Shown: in pieces, positions 24,964 through 34,333 of the stretch
How positions within the stretch are numbered: position 1 is the stretch's first letter
How the letters are laid out: each line of letters begins with the position of its first letter
Origin: an uncultured Acinetobacter sp.
GTDB taxonomy: Bacteria; Pseudomonadota; Gammaproteobacteria; Pseudomonadales; Moraxellaceae
NCBI GenBank assembly: GCA_913777945.1
Contig: CAJYTY010000022.1
Span: 248,001-312,000, forward strand
Length of the DNA: 64,000 nt
Reading direction: 5' to 3'
Translations under genes and position numbers: made by a program
Notes under the pieces: model-generated
The model's database searches: none
Seen by the model: only the letters and a program-made list of their open reading frames with translations
What the model was told of the DNA's origin: nothing

Positions 24964-26187
24964 ATGACATCTTATCAAGCAATCGCATCTTTTAATTCAT
25001 CAAACTCCACACAGGCACATATTATCCGAGACGATGCCGAGGCACTTTCAATTGCCACCACATTGAGTGAGCGTTTTAAAGAAAAAAGTGTGCAACGTGA
25101 TGCCGAGCGGATTTTGCCTTTTGAGGAAATTGAGCAATTTAGTCAGTCTGGCCTTTGGGCAATTACCGTACCAAAACGCTTTGGCGGTGCAGATGTTTCT
25201 AGCCTGACAGTGGCAAAAATCATTGCACTGTTTAGTGGCTTTGACGGCTCGATTGGACAGATTCCTCAAAATCACTTCTATGCCCTTGAGGTACTTCGTA
25301 ATACTGGTACCGAGCAACAAAAGCAGAAGCTCTATAAAGAAGTATTGCAAGGCGCACGTTTTGGCAATGCACTTGCAGAATTTAAACCCAGAACAGCGGC
25401 TCAGAAACATACAACGATTACAGCCACCGAGAATGGTTATTTGATTCAGGGTGAAAAGTTCTATTGCACAGGCAGTTTATTTGCACATCGTATTCCAACT
25501 TTGGTCATAGATGCGCATGGTCGCGAATATTTGGCTTTTGTAAAACGTGAAAGTCAGGGATTGAGCCTTGTTGATAACTGGAGTGGCTTTGGACAACGTG
25601 TGACAGGCAGTGGTGCGGTAAAATTTGATCGTGTTTTTGTTGCTTATGACGATGTTATTCCCTTTGATGTAGCCTTTGATCACCCGACACTGGTTGGCCC
25701 TTTTGCACAAATCATGCATGCCGCGATTGAAGTCGGAATTGCCCGTGCCGCATTCGAAGAAACGCTAAAGCGCGTCCATCAAGCCCGTCCCTGGATTGAT
25801 TCAAATGTTGATACCGCGGCTCAGGACCCACTCACCATTTACGATGTTGGACGTATTGCAATTGATGTAAGAGCAAGCGAAGTCTTACTCAAACGTGCAG
25901 CTCAATCAATCGATACGGCACGTTTAGACACCACAGCAGAGCATGTTGCATTAGCTTCATTGGCGGTTGCGAAGGTCAGAGCGCATAGTACTGAAACTGC
26001 ACTTAAAGCCAGTTCGAAACTGATCGAACTTGCAGGGAGTCGTGGTAGTCAGCGTCAAGATGGACTCGACCGTTTTTGGCGTAATGCACGGGTACACACG
26101 CTACATGATGCTGCGCGCTGGAAATACTTTTTTATTGGCAATTATGCATTGAATGAAATTTTTCCTCCACGACGAGGGACATTGTAA
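24964..26187 (+). CDS. SfnB-like flavin monooxygenase (copy 2)
   Basis: A 407-residue paralogue of the preceding gene with the same blocks (GLWAITVPKRFGGADV, QIPQNHFYALEVL, GEKFYCTGSLFAHR, LAGSRGSQRQDGLDRFWRNARVHTLHD). Start at ATG after AAGGAG by seven bases. Differences along the whole length suggest two substrates rather than a recent copy. Its TAA shares an A with the next ATG (TAATG), so translation is coupled to the SnaA-like gene. It needs an FMN reductase partner, which is not in the window. Confidence 0.88.
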   Translation: MTSYQAIASFNSSNSTQAHIIRDDAEALSIATTLSERFKEKSVQRDAERILPFEEIEQFSQSGLWAITVPKRFGGADVSSLTVAKIIALFSGFDGSIGQIPQNHFYALEVLRNTGTEQQKQKLYKEVLQGARFGNALAEFKPRTAAQKHTTITATENGYLIQGEKFYCTGSLFAHRIPTLVIDAHGREYLAFVKRESQGLSLVDNWSGFGQRVTGSGAVKFDRVFVAYDDVIPFDVAFDHPTLVGPFAQIMHAAIEVGIARAAFEETLKRVHQARPWIDSNVDTAAQDPLTIYDVGRIAIDVRASEVLLKRAAQSIDTARLDTTAEHVALASLAVAKVRAHSTETALKASSKLIELAGSRGSQRQDGLDRFWRNARVHTLHDAARWKYFFIGNYALNEIFPPRRGTL

Positions 26188-27599
26188 TGACAAATAAAAC
26201 ACACAAACACATTTTACTGAATGCTTTTGACATGAACAGTGTCGGCCATATTAATCATGGTTTATGGACTCATCCGCGTGATCAGTCGCATCGATTTAAT
26301 GAGCTGAGTTACTGGACAGAACTGGCACAAACACTCGAACGCGGATTATTTGATGGCTTATTTATAGCCGACATCACAGGGGTGTATGATGTTTATCAAA
26401 ATAATATCGATCTCACGTTAAGAGAATCAATTCAGCTCCCCAGCCACGACCCAACGACGTTGGTCTCGGCAATGGCAGCCGTCACACAACATTTAGGCTT
26501 TGGGGTTACGGTGAATTTGAGCTACGAAACGCCCTATCAGTTTGCACGGCGCTTTGCTTCACTCGACCATCTCACGCAAGGGCGTATTGGCTGGAATATT
26601 GTTACAGGCTATCTTGATAGTGCGCAACGCTTAATTGGGCAGTCTGCGCTTAAAGATCACGATCTGCGCTACGATCAGGCAGAAGAGTTTTTAGCACTCT
26701 GCTACAAATACTGGGAAGGCTCTTGGGAGTCCGATGCATTGCTCAAGGACAAACAACATCGAGTTTTTACAGATCCTCACAAGGTACATTCGATTCATCA
26801 CTCTGGGCGGTTTTATCAAAGTGAAGGTGTATTTCAAGTTGCACCTTCGGTGCAGCGCACGCCAGTGTTGTTTCAAGCAGGCGCCTCTTCAAGAGGAATG
26901 GCCTTTGCAACTGCTCATGCCGAATGCATTTTTATTGGTGGCGACCAACCCGACAAGATCAAACAAAATGTCGATAAAATTCGTGAGCGCGCCAAACAGC
27001 ATGGGCGCCATCCAGACGATATCAAGATTTTTGTCGGCATTACCGTGGTCACTGCCGCAACAACGGCTGAAGCACAAGATAAACTGGCGGAGTATCGTCG
27101 CTATGCTTCTCCCGAAGCTGGGCTTGCCCATTATGCAAGTTCGGTCGGTATCGACCTATCGAAATATGCCGATCATGAGGTGGTTCCCTATCAAAAAAGT
27201 AACAGCATCGCTTCGGTAAATGAAAAATTTAAAACCCAACAAATCACCATTCAGGATTTAAAAGATCAACACGTTTTAGGTGGGCGTTACCCACTGATTG
27301 TTGGCAATGGTGAAGACGTGGCAAAACGACTGATTGAGCTGGTCGATCAAACAGGCGTAAATGGATTCAATTTAACGCGTACCGTCGCACCAGAGTCACA
27401 TCATGACTTTATTCAATACGTGATTCCTGAGCTGCAACAACGAGGCCGTTTTAAAACTGCATATAACGAAGGCTCGTTACGTCAAAAAATTTCAGGACAC
27501 GGCGATTTGCTTCCATCGACGCATCCCGTTGAGCAATATCGATGTTCACCTTCCACACATTCATTCAATTTAAATCAACACGAAAAAATTACAGCATAA
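26187..27599 (+). CDS. NtaA/SnaA/DszA family FMN-dependent monooxygenase
   Basis: A 470-residue TIM-barrel flavin monooxygenase of the bacterial luciferase superfamily. Landmarks are HINHGLWTHPRDQS near the N-terminus, SHDPTTLVSAMAAVTQHLGFGVT, GRIGWNIVTGYLDSAQR and VQRTPVLFQAGASSRG (phosphate-binding region). Relatives desulfurise sulfones, alkylsulfonates or aromatic sulfur compounds and use reduced FMN. Its place between two SfnB-like genes and a methionine-type importer argues for assimilation of an organosulfur compound. The exact substrate cannot be read. Confidence 0.9.
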   Translation: MTNKTHKHILLNAFDMNSVGHINHGLWTHPRDQSHRFNELSYWTELAQTLERGLFDGLFIADITGVYDVYQNNIDLTLRESIQLPSHDPTTLVSAMAAVTQHLGFGVTVNLSYETPYQFARRFASLDHLTQGRIGWNIVTGYLDSAQRLIGQSALKDHDLRYDQAEEFLALCYKYWEGSWESDALLKDKQHRVFTDPHKVHSIHHSGRFYQSEGVFQVAPSVQRTPVLFQAGASSRGMAFATAHAECIFIGGDQPDKIKQNVDKIRERAKQHGRHPDDIKIFVGITVVTAATTAEAQDKLAEYRRYASPEAGLAHYASSVGIDLSKYADHEVVPYQKSNSIASVNEKFKTQQITIQDLKDQHVLGGRYPLIVGNGEDVAKRLIELVDQTGVNGFNLTRTVAPESHHDFIQYVIPELQQRGRFKTAYNEGSLRQKISGHGDLLPSTHPVEQYRCSPSTHSFNLNQHEKITA

Positions 27600-27614
27600 T
27601 TCTTGGAGTCTTCG

Positions 27615-28448
27615 ATGGCACAGTCATCTTCATCAGAAAAACTCATTATTCTTGGGGCATTATTTGTCGTTTTAATTATTGGGCTTGTAATCTGGAATCA
27701 GAATAGACAAAGTCAGCATCAAGAGTTAGTGATCGGTATTAGCCCTCCTTTTGCTCACCCGCTGCAAGCGGCAGCCAAAGAAGCTGAAAAACAAGGGATT
27801 CATGTCAAGCTGGTCGAGTTTTCCGACTGGAATACGCCAAACATCACTTTAAATAATGGCGACATTGATGCCAATTTCTTTCAACATCAGCCTTTTCTAA
27901 GCAATGCAATTAAAGAAGGTGGTTATAAACTCAAAGCTTTTGGTGTGGGCGCAGCATCTCACGTCGGATTATATTCAAAAAAATATAAGTCACTGGATGA
28001 ACTACCGCAAAATGCACGTGTAGTGGTTCCGAATGATCCAGTCAATCAAGGGCGTGCTTTGCTCTTACTGCAGCAAGCCAAACTGATTCAGCTTAAAGAT
28101 CCAAACAATTACTTGTCTAAATTAAGTGATATTACAGTTAATCCAAAAAATCTAAAATTTATTGAAGTTGAAGGCCCTCAAACTGCACGTGCAATTGATG
28201 ATGTCGACTTGGCATTTGGCTATCCACACTATTTGCGTTTGGCTAAAACAGCCGATCCAAATAGTGCCCTACTTTTAGACGACACAACCAATAAACGTTA
28301 TGCCATCTTGTTTGTGGTCCGAGATGATTATGAAGATAAAGACGGTAAGCTGAAAAAATTTATTGAGATTTATCAAAATTCACCGGCGGTAAAAGCAGCC
28401 ATAGATGAAGACATTGGACCAAAACTTTGGTTCCCAGGTTGGGTCTAG
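27615..28448 (+). CDS. metQ: MetQ/NlpA family ABC transporter substrate-binding protein
   Basis: A 277-residue binding protein of the NlpA/MetQ family: ELVIGISPPFAHPL after the leader, WNTPNITLNNGDIDANFFQHQPFL, and AFGVGAASHVGLYSKKYKSL. The start is the ATG seven bases after GGAG. Unlike typical MetQ lipoproteins it has no lipobox Cys. The N-terminus is one hydrophobic segment (residues 5-22) followed by WNQNRQSQ, more like an uncleaved anchor. It belongs to an operon with MetN and MetI and follows SnaA by 15 bases. The ligand may be an organosulfur compound rather than methionine; this is inferred from context. Confidence 0.85.
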   Translation: MAQSSSSEKLIILGALFVVLIIGLVIWNQNRQSQHQELVIGISPPFAHPLQAAAKEAEKQGIHVKLVEFSDWNTPNITLNNGDIDANFFQHQPFLSNAIKEGGYKLKAFGVGAASHVGLYSKKYKSLDELPQNARVVVPNDPVNQGRALLLLQQAKLIQLKDPNNYLSKLSDITVNPKNLKFIEVEGPQTARAIDDVDLAFGYPHYLRLAKTADPNSALLLDDTTNKRYAILFVVRDDYEDKDGKLKKFIEIYQNSPAVKAAIDEDIGPKLWFPGWV

Positions 28449-28458
28449 GAGGTTAATC

Positions 28459-29526
28459 ATGGTTAGTTTTGGATCACAGGTTGATTTCTCACCGCCACAT
28501 ATTCAGATTCGTGCACTCAATAAAACCTATACATCGAATGGCCAGACTGTGCAGGCGCTTAAAGCCATTGATCTGGATATTCCACAAGGCAAAATTTTAG
28601 GCGTGATTGGAAAAAGTGGTGCTGGAAAATCATCTTTGTTACGCACGCTAAATGGACTAGAAACACCGAGTTCTGGCTCTATTAAAATTCATCAAGATGA
28701 ATTAACCACACTTGACCACGCACAGCTCATTCATCTGCGTCAGAAAATTGGCATGATTTTTCAGCATTTTAATCTGATGTCGGCTAAAACGGTGTGGGAC
28801 AACGTCGCGTTACCACTTAAAATTGCAGGTCTAGATAAAGTAGAAATTCAACGCCGCGTCGATGAAGTTTTGGGCTTGGTCGATCTGGCACATAAAGCCG
28901 GGCAATATCCATCACAGCTCTCCGGTGGGCAAAAGCAGCGTGTCGGGATTGCCCGAGCGCTGGTGCATCATCCTGAAATTTTACTCTGTGATGAAGCCAC
29001 ATCGGCGTTAGATCCCGAAAGTACCGCCACTGTTCTCTCCTTGTTAAAAAAGATTAATCGGGATTTAGGCATTACGGTGGTGTTGATCACGCATGAAATG
29101 CAGGTCATTCGTGAAATTTGTGATCAAGTGGTGGTTATAGATCAAGGGGAAATTGTCGAGTCTGGTTTGGTCTGGTCAGTTTTTTCAAATCCAAAGCAAA
29201 AAATCACTCAAGAACTGCTGAATCTTGAACAACTCAATTTACCTTTTACGCTTTATGAAGCGCCACAAGATCACTTAACGCATCGAATCATTAAAGTTCG
29301 TTATCAAACCGATCTTAAGCATCCACCAAACTTAACCGATTTACTGAGATTACTCGGGTCGCATACTTCTTTGTACCAGAGCCATGTCGATACTGTTCAG
29401 GATCACTTAATTGGCACATTAATTTTAGCCATACCAGAGCAAGCTTTTGATGCGCAGGTACTAAAACAACTGTCTCATTTTGTTTTTGATGTGGAGGTGA
29501 TTGGCTATGCACAACCAACTTCTTGA
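28459..29526 (+). CDS. metN: MetN-type ABC transporter ATP-binding protein
   Basis: A 355-residue ATPase. Walker A is GKSGAGKSS near residue 51, Q-loop GMIFQHFNLM, signature LSGGQKQRVGIARAL, and Walker B LLCDEATSALD. The C-terminal 90 residues form a NIL regulatory domain (LIGTLILAIPEQAF). In MetN this domain binds methionine and shuts the pump. The start is the ATG with AGGAGG six bases upstream. The last 20 bases overlap the metI gene. It powers the importer of the sulfur block. Confidence 0.9.
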   Translation: MVSFGSQVDFSPPHIQIRALNKTYTSNGQTVQALKAIDLDIPQGKILGVIGKSGAGKSSLLRTLNGLETPSSGSIKIHQDELTTLDHAQLIHLRQKIGMIFQHFNLMSAKTVWDNVALPLKIAGLDKVEIQRRVDEVLGLVDLAHKAGQYPSQLSGGQKQRVGIARALVHHPEILLCDEATSALDPESTATVLSLLKKINRDLGITVVLITHEMQVIREICDQVVVIDQGEIVESGLVWSVFSNPKQKITQELLNLEQLNLPFTLYEAPQDHLTHRIIKVRYQTDLKHPPNLTDLLRLLGSHTSLYQSHVDTVQDHLIGTLILAIPEQAFDAQVLKQLSHFVFDVEVIGYAQPTS

Positions 29527-30166
29527 TTTATTGCTTACAGGTACACTGGATACCTTACTGATGGTAGGCGTATCCGCTTTACTGGCATTTTTGATTGGTT
29601 TACCGCTCGCCGTTTTACTGGTGATGACCTCTGAACATGGGATCTATCCTTCTATTAAAATTAATCAGCCCATTGGCTGGGTCATTAATATTACCCGCTC
29701 TATTCCGTTTTTAATTTTAATGGTGGCGCTCATTCCAGTAACGCGCTGGATTGTCGGTACCAGTTATGGTGTGTGGGCGGCTGTTGTTCCACTTACACTT
29801 GCTGCAATCCCCTTCTTTGCGCGCATTTCCGAGGTCAGTTTGCGCGAGGTCGATCAGGGCCTGATTGAAGCTGCACAGGCCATAGGCTGTAATCGCAAAC
29901 AGATCATCTGGCATGTACTCCTACCTGAAGCCATGCCTGGCATCGTGGCGGGTTTTACCGTTACTGTGGTTACCATGATTAATTCTTCGGCAATTGCAGG
30001 TGCAATTGGTGCAGGTGGTTTAGGCGATATCGCTTATCGTTATGGCTATCAGCGTTTTGATCTGACCATTATGTTTGCCGTTATTTTAGTTTTGATTGTA
30101 TTGGTGATGCTGATACAAGCCACAGGCGATGCGCTTTCCAACCAACTCGATAAACGCAAAATCTAA
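29507..30166 (+). CDS. metI: MetI-type ABC transporter permease
   Basis: A 219-residue inner-membrane permease with about five hydrophobic segments, the NITRSIPFLILMVALIP and EAAQAIGCNRKQIIWHVLLPEA blocks (EAA loop) typical of MetI. ATG at 29507 is preceded by GGAGG nine bases away; an in-frame TTG two codons upstream is possible. It overlaps metN by 20 bases and closes the operon of sulfur genes from 23742. No terminator is visible in the 99 bases before ychF. Confidence 0.9.
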   Translation: MHNQLLDLLLTGTLDTLLMVGVSALLAFLIGLPLAVLLVMTSEHGIYPSIKINQPIGWVINITRSIPFLILMVALIPVTRWIVGTSYGVWAAVVPLTLAAIPFFARISEVSLREVDQGLIEAAQAIGCNRKQIIWHVLLPEAMPGIVAGFTVTVVTMINSSAIAGAIGAGGLGDIAYRYGYQRFDLTIMFAVILVLIVLVMLIQATGDALSNQLDKRKI

Positions 30167-30265
30167 ACTTCTTTATGATTCACACTTCGCCATGACCTGA
30201 CTTTGTCATGGCTTTCATGTAAAATCAGCCTTAATTTTTACATTACACTTTTTGTGAGTCATTTC

Positions 30266-31357
30266 ATGGGTTTTAATTGCGGTATTGTGGGTCTACCAAA
30301 CGTCGGTAAATCAACGCTTTTTAATGCATTGACCAAAGCAGCGATTGCAGCAGAAAACTTCCCGTTCTGTACCATCGAACCAAACACCGGGATTGTTCCT
30401 GTTCCAGATGCACGCCTAGATAAACTTGCAGAAATTGTAAAACCACAACGTATTATTCCAACCACAATGGAGTTTGTGGATATTGCTGGTTTGGTTGCGG
30501 GCGCATCGAAAGGTGAAGGCTTGGGTAACCAGTTTTTGGCAAATATTCGTGAAACTGATGCAATTGCGCACGTGGTACGTTGTTTTGAAGATGAAAATGT
30601 CATTCACGTGAATGGTAAAATCGATCCGCTAGACGATATTGCCACCATCAACACCGAACTTGCACTTGCCGATTTAGACACTGTAGCAAAAGCTTTGCTA
30701 CGTTTGACCAAAGTTGCAAAAAGTGGTGATAAAGAAGCACTTGCAACTAAAGCCGTGCTAGAAAAAATTCAGCCATTGTTAGATGAAGGCAAGCCAGCAC
30801 GCGCAGCGGACTTAAGCGATGATGAGCGTAAACTGATTCGTGGCTTTGGTTTAATGACCTTAAAACCAACCATGTATATTGCGAACGTTGCTGAAGATGG
30901 CTTTGAAAATAACCCGCATCTTGATGCCGTTAAAAAATTAGCAGCAGAAGAAAATGCGATTGTCGTGCCGCTATGCAATCAGATTGAAGCCGAAATTTCA
31001 TTGCTAGAAGATGAAGACCGTGCCGAATTTTTAGAAGCTATGGGAATGGAAGAACCAGGCCTAAACGTTGTAATTCGTGCAGGTTATGCCCTACTTGGTT
31101 TACAAACCTACTTCACTGCCGGTGTACAAGAAGTACGTGCATGGACCGTAAAAGTAGGTGCGACTGCACCTCAAGCAGCCGGTGTGATTCATACCGACTT
31201 CGAAAAAGGCTTTATTCGTGCAGAATGTGTTGCCTATAACGACTTTGTTCAGTACAACGGCGAAGCAGGTGCCAAAGAAGCGGGTAAATGGCGTCTTGAA
31301 GGTAAAACCTATGTTGTTCAAGACGGTGATGTGCTGCATTTCCGTTTTAACGTATAA
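30266..31357 (+). CDS. ychF: Redox-regulated ATPase YchF
   Basis: A 363-residue protein of the Obg-related YchF/OLA1 family. The P-loop GLPNVGKST is at residues 8-16, [20 protein letters not shown] is the switch II region, and the nucleotide-specificity motif is NVAE instead of NKxD, which is why the family prefers ATP. A TGS domain is at the C-terminus. The start at 30266 (MGFNCGIVG) matches the family; the longer frame upstream would add 21 unrelated residues. It binds the ribosome and is linked to oxidative-stress control. A strong terminator follows. Confidence 0.95.
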   Translation: MGFNCGIVGLPNVGKSTLFNALTKAAIAAENFPFCTIEPNTGIVPVPDARLDKLAEIVKPQRIIPTTMEFVDIAGLVAGASKGEGLGNQFLANIRETDAIAHVVRCFEDENVIHVNGKIDPLDDIATINTELALADLDTVAKALLRLTKVAKSGDKEALATKAVLEKIQPLLDEGKPARAADLSDDERKLIRGFGLMTLKPTMYIANVAEDGFENNPHLDAVKKLAAEENAIVVPLCNQIEAEISLLEDEDRAEFLEAMGMEEPGLNVVIRAGYALLGLQTYFTAGVQEVRAWTVKVGATAPQAAGVIHTDFEKGFIRAECVAYNDFVQYNGEAGAKEAGKWRLEGKTYVVQDGDVLHFRFNV

Positions 31358-31368
31358 AATATTCGTTC

Positions 31369-31398
31369 AAAAAAGGCCAGCTCATGCTGGCCTTTTTT
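31369..31398 (+). terminator. Intrinsic terminator of ychF
   Basis: GGCCAGC-TCAT-GCTGGCC with A6 before and T6 after; strong and possibly bidirectional. Confidence 0.93.
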
Positions 31399-31432
31399 AA
31401 ATTTACAAACATTTATTAAATAATAATTACAA

Positions 31433-31447
31433 TGATAATCATTATCA
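31433..31447. promoter_or_regulatory. Perfect Fur 7-1-7 site upstream of sodA
   Basis: TGATAAT-C-ATTATCA is an exact 7-1-7 palindrome for Fur, 78 bases before the sodA ATG. Manganese superoxide dismutase is commonly Fur-repressed and induced in low iron, so the site and the gene type agree. Confidence 0.8.
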
Positions 31448-31525
31448 ATATATTTACATATTTTAATCCATCGCCTAAACTCATATGGAAAGAACGACTT
31501 AAAATATCTCAAAGGACAACACCCC

Positions 31526-32137
31526 ATGGCCTATAGCTTACCTGCACTGAATTATGCCTATGACGCACTTGAACCGCATATCGATGCCAAAACGATGCAG
31601 ATTCATCACACCAAGCATCATCAAACTTATATCAATAATATCAACGCTGCGATTGAAGGTACTGAATGGGAAAAATTGTCAGTTGAAGATCTGGTTGCAA
31701 AGGTGCATGAGGTGCCAAGCGATTTAAAACATACCGTGATCAATAATGCTGGCGGTCATGCCAACCACAGTCTGTTTTGGACGATCATGAGCCCTCAAGG
31801 TGGTGGTGAACCCCATGGCCCTGTGTCCGATGCAATACGACAACAATTAGGTGGCTTTGATGCATTTAAAGAAGCTTTTACCAAAGCCGCGTTATCTCGC
31901 TTTGGCAGTGGTTGGGCATGGCTCAGTGTGACACCACAAAAAACGCTGGTGGTTGAAAGCAGCGCCAATCAGGACTCACCACTCATGCATGGCAACACGC
32001 CGATTTTGGGTCTAGATGTTTGGGAACACGCTTACTATTTACAGTATCAAAATCGTCGCCCTGAATATATCGCGGCATTTTATCAAGTGATTGATTGGGA
32101 TGAAGTCAATCATCGTTATCAGGATGCATTGAAATAA
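31526..32137 (+). CDS. sodA: Manganese superoxide dismutase
   Basis: A 203-residue Fe/Mn superoxide dismutase with metal ligands His27, His82, Asp and His in the DVWEHAYY motif near the C-terminus. [10 protein letters not shown] (Gly where Fe-SODs have Gln) and the later Gln in SSANQDSPL point to the manganese form. AAAGGA lies before the ATG at 31526, and a perfect Fur site lies further upstream. No signal peptide, so it acts in the cytoplasm against superoxide. A 37-codon frame with its own ribosome site follows at 32151 and may be co-transcribed. Confidence 0.95.
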   Translation: MAYSLPALNYAYDALEPHIDAKTMQIHHTKHHQTYINNINAAIEGTEWEKLSVEDLVAKVHEVPSDLKHTVINNAGGHANHSLFWTIMSPQGGGEPHGPVSDAIRQQLGGFDAFKEAFTKAALSRFGSGWAWLSVTPQKTLVVESSANQDSPLMHGNTPILGLDVWEHAYYLQYQNRRPEYIAAFYQVIDWDEVNHRYQDALK

Positions 32138-32150
32138 GGAGTTAACTCAT

Positions 32151-32264
32151 TTGTACACAACTACAGGTCTGTATGAAATGCCCCTTTTTCATGTGTTTCG
32201 ATTGCTGCTTGGTATTTTGATTTTAATCACAGGACTGATAATTTTAATTCTCCGTTTAGTATGA
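32151..32264 (+). CDS. Possible 37-residue single-span membrane peptide downstream of sodA
   Basis: An open frame of 37 codons begins with TTG at 32151, nine bases after AAGGAG (32136-32141), and ends in TGA. It could alternatively start at the ATG ten codons on. The product has a short polar N-terminus and one strongly hydrophobic helix (about residues 15-37, RLLLGILILITGLIILILRL), so it should be a small inner-membrane peptide. It starts 13 bases after the sodA stop and may share the Fur-controlled message. The function is unknown. The evidence is the ribosome site, the position and the composition only. Confidence 0.5.
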   Translation: MYTTTGLYEMPLFHVFRLLLGILILITGLIILILRLV

Positions 32265-32395
32265 GTGATTGATCCTCTGTGCTGGATTGCGATTTATTTA
32301 TGCTGCTTCAAAATGCAATAAAACATCATGCAGTCCAGCTTTTATAGCTTCAATTTAAAAGAAGGCGTAATAGAATAGCTTAGCTATGCAAATTT

Positions 32396-33325
32396 TCATG
32401 ATGCATGATGCTGAAGTGCTGCAATTTCCTGCATTAAAAAATCTACAAATATACGGATTTTTGCAGACATGTGCCGATTTTGTGGATACAAAATAGAAAA
32501 GCGACGAGTCCTAGGCGTTAAAGTGGTAAGTACCTCAACCAATTCGCCGCGCTCAACTGCTGGTTGTGCGATAAAGTGATAAATCTGAAACAAACCACCT
32601 CCCGCTTTTGCCCATGTCAAACACCCCATAACATCATCATAAACCCGTCGATGACTTTTAAAGCCGTAATTGAAATCATTGCCGTGGCCATCTTTAAAAA
32701 TCCATGGCATGGCGCGGCCTGTACTGGGCAGAATAAACTGAATGCACTGATGCTGATCAAGCGCTGCAACCGTTTTGGGTTCAGCATACTGTTGTAAATA
32801 TTCAGGGGCAGCAAAAACGCCCAAGGTTGCATCTTCAAGCGTACGCGCAATGAGTCGGGAGTCTTTGGGAATACCCAAACGAATGGCCAGATCAAAACCT
32901 TCTTCCACAAAATCGATGACTCGATTGGAGATGTTTAGCTCAATTTCAATTTGTGGATATTTTGCCTGAAATTTAGGCAGCAGAGGCAGAAGCCGATAAT
33001 GAGCATACGGTGTTCCAACACTAATCCTTAATGTACCACTTGGACTGTGCTGATCGCCTGTAATCATGCGCTCTACTTCTGAAATTTGCTCCAGTGCCTG
33101 CTGACAGTGTTGATAATAGAGCTCCCCTTCACACGTTAGCTTAATACTGCGTGTAGTTCGCGCAAAAAGGCGCACACCGAGCCTTGCTTCCAAGCGTCCG
33201 ATAGAACGGCTGACTGAAGCCGGTGTAATGCCCAAACCTTCTGCCGCAGCGGTAAAACTTCCCAGCTCTGCCGCTTTGCAAAACAATTCTATACTGGCCA
33301 ATTGGACCGAATCAAAATGTCGCAT
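32396..33325 (-). CDS. LysR family transcriptional regulator
   Basis: A 309-residue LysR-type regulator. The N-terminal HTH (about residues 18-50) includes AAELGSFTAAAEGLGITPASVSRSIGRLE, followed by a co-inducer domain. It is divergent from the PfpI-like/YqhD-like/quinone reductase operon with 134 bases between. An imperfect palindrome (33347-33367) in the gap has the ATTA-N9-TAAT form typical of LysR operators. It probably activates the divergent operon in response to an aldehyde or electrophile, analogous in arrangement to aldehyde-sensing regulators beside yqhD; the signal itself is inferred. Confidence 0.88.
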   Translation of the reverse strand: MRHFDSVQLASIELFCKAAELGSFTAAAEGLGITPASVSRSIGRLEARLGVRLFARTTRSIKLTCEGELYYQHCQQALEQISEVERMITGDQHSPSGTLRISVGTPYAHYRLLPLLPKFQAKYPQIEIELNISNRVIDFVEEGFDLAIRLGIPKDSRLIARTLEDATLGVFAAPEYLQQYAEPKTVAALDQHQCIQFILPSTGRAMPWIFKDGHGNDFNYGFKSHRRVYDDVMGCLTWAKAGGGLFQIYHFIAQPAVERGELVEVLTTLTPRTRRFSILYPQNRHMSAKIRIFVDFLMQEIAALQHHAS

Positions 33326-33346
33326 TTATTCTCTGATGTAATAAAT

Positions 33347-33367
33347 AAATTACCATTCGGTTAATTT
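33347..33367. promoter_or_regulatory. Putative LysR operator
   Basis: An imperfect inverted repeat AAATTACC / GGTTAATTT around ATTC, containing a T-N11-A core, lies in the 134-base gap between the LysR gene and the divergent operon. Position and form match LysR-type regulator sites. Confidence 0.45.
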
Positions 33368-33459
33368 ATCTTTATTTATCACTCTAATAAAGTTGCAGTT
33401 ACAAAAAATGCCTGATTTAAGGCTGAAATAACTGCAACGTATTTGGTTAGTGAGAAAAC

Positions 33460-34323
33460 ATGTTTCTGTCACGTTTATTTCGTATTTTTGCCTTGTTGCT
33501 GATGGGTGCGACATCATTCACGCACGCCGCATCTAAAGGTGAAGTTCTGGTGTTACTCTCGAGTGAAACCGAGCTTCCACTACAAGGAAAGAAATCGTTT
33601 CCGTCGGGTTATTATGTCAATGAGTTTGGTGTGCCAGCCGATGCCCTCATCAAAGCAGGATACACCCTGACAATTGTCACCCCAAAAGGTAATGTACCCA
33701 AGCCAGACGTCCGCTCGATTGATCCGCTCTATTTTGGAAAAAATCGCAATGAAATGCTGCGAATCAAAAAATTGACTGAACAATTGACTCAAGCGCAGAA
33801 CGTACGTTCATTACAAGATGTGATGCAACAAGGGCTTGATCGCTATTCAGCTATTTTTATTCCGGGTGGACATGCACCACTCATTGACCTAGCGAATAAT
33901 CCGATGGTGGGTACCACCCTGCAACACTTTCATCGCAAGGGCAAACCAACTGCAGCGATTTGTCATGGCCCGATTACCCTATTAGCTGCGCAAAAAGATC
34001 CTAAGGCATTTGAACAGTCACTGATCCAAAATCAAAAAATGAATGCTGAGGGTTGGATCTATCATGGTTATCAAATGACCATTTTCTCGAATGAAGAAGA
34101 ACACGTGTTTGAAAACTCACTTCACGGCGACAAATTACGCTATTACCCAGCCAACGCGATGAAAAAAGCAGGCGGCAATATGCAGTTTGCCAAGGCATGG
34201 CAACCACATGTTGTGATTGACCGTGAACTGATTACGAGTCAAAACCCATATTCAGACCATGCGCTCGCCCAAGCGTTACTTAAAGCACTTGCTACTCAAA
34301 CCCAACACTCACCTAAAATCTAG
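33460..34323 (+). CDS. Periplasmic DJ-1/PfpI family (type 1 glutamine amidotransferase-like) protein
   Basis: A 287-residue protein with a signal peptide (about residues 1-24, ending THAAS) and a DJ-1/PfpI fold: FIPGGHAPLIDLA then the nucleophile elbow AAICHGPITLL with its catalytic Cys. Hsp31-type relatives act on glyoxals or as chaperones; the signal peptide puts this one in the periplasm, which is less usual. It is the first gene of an operon with a YqhD-like reductase ten bases after its stop, consistent with detoxification of reactive carbonyls. Confidence 0.82.
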   Translation: MFLSRLFRIFALLLMGATSFTHAASKGEVLVLLSSETELPLQGKKSFPSGYYVNEFGVPADALIKAGYTLTIVTPKGNVPKPDVRSIDPLYFGKNRNEMLRIKKLTEQLTQAQNVRSLQDVMQQGLDRYSAIFIPGGHAPLIDLANNPMVGTTLQHFHRKGKPTAAICHGPITLLAAQKDPKAFEQSLIQNQKMNAEGWIYHGYQMTIFSNEEEHVFENSLHGDKLRYYPANAMKKAGGNMQFAKAWQPHVVIDRELITSQNPYSDHALAQALLKALATQTQHSPKI

Positions 34324-34333
34324 AGGAATCTCC

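Noticed and set aside
28405..28458. Longer MetN start inside metQ
   Set aside because: The AGGAGG ribosome site and family alignment both favour ATG at 28459.
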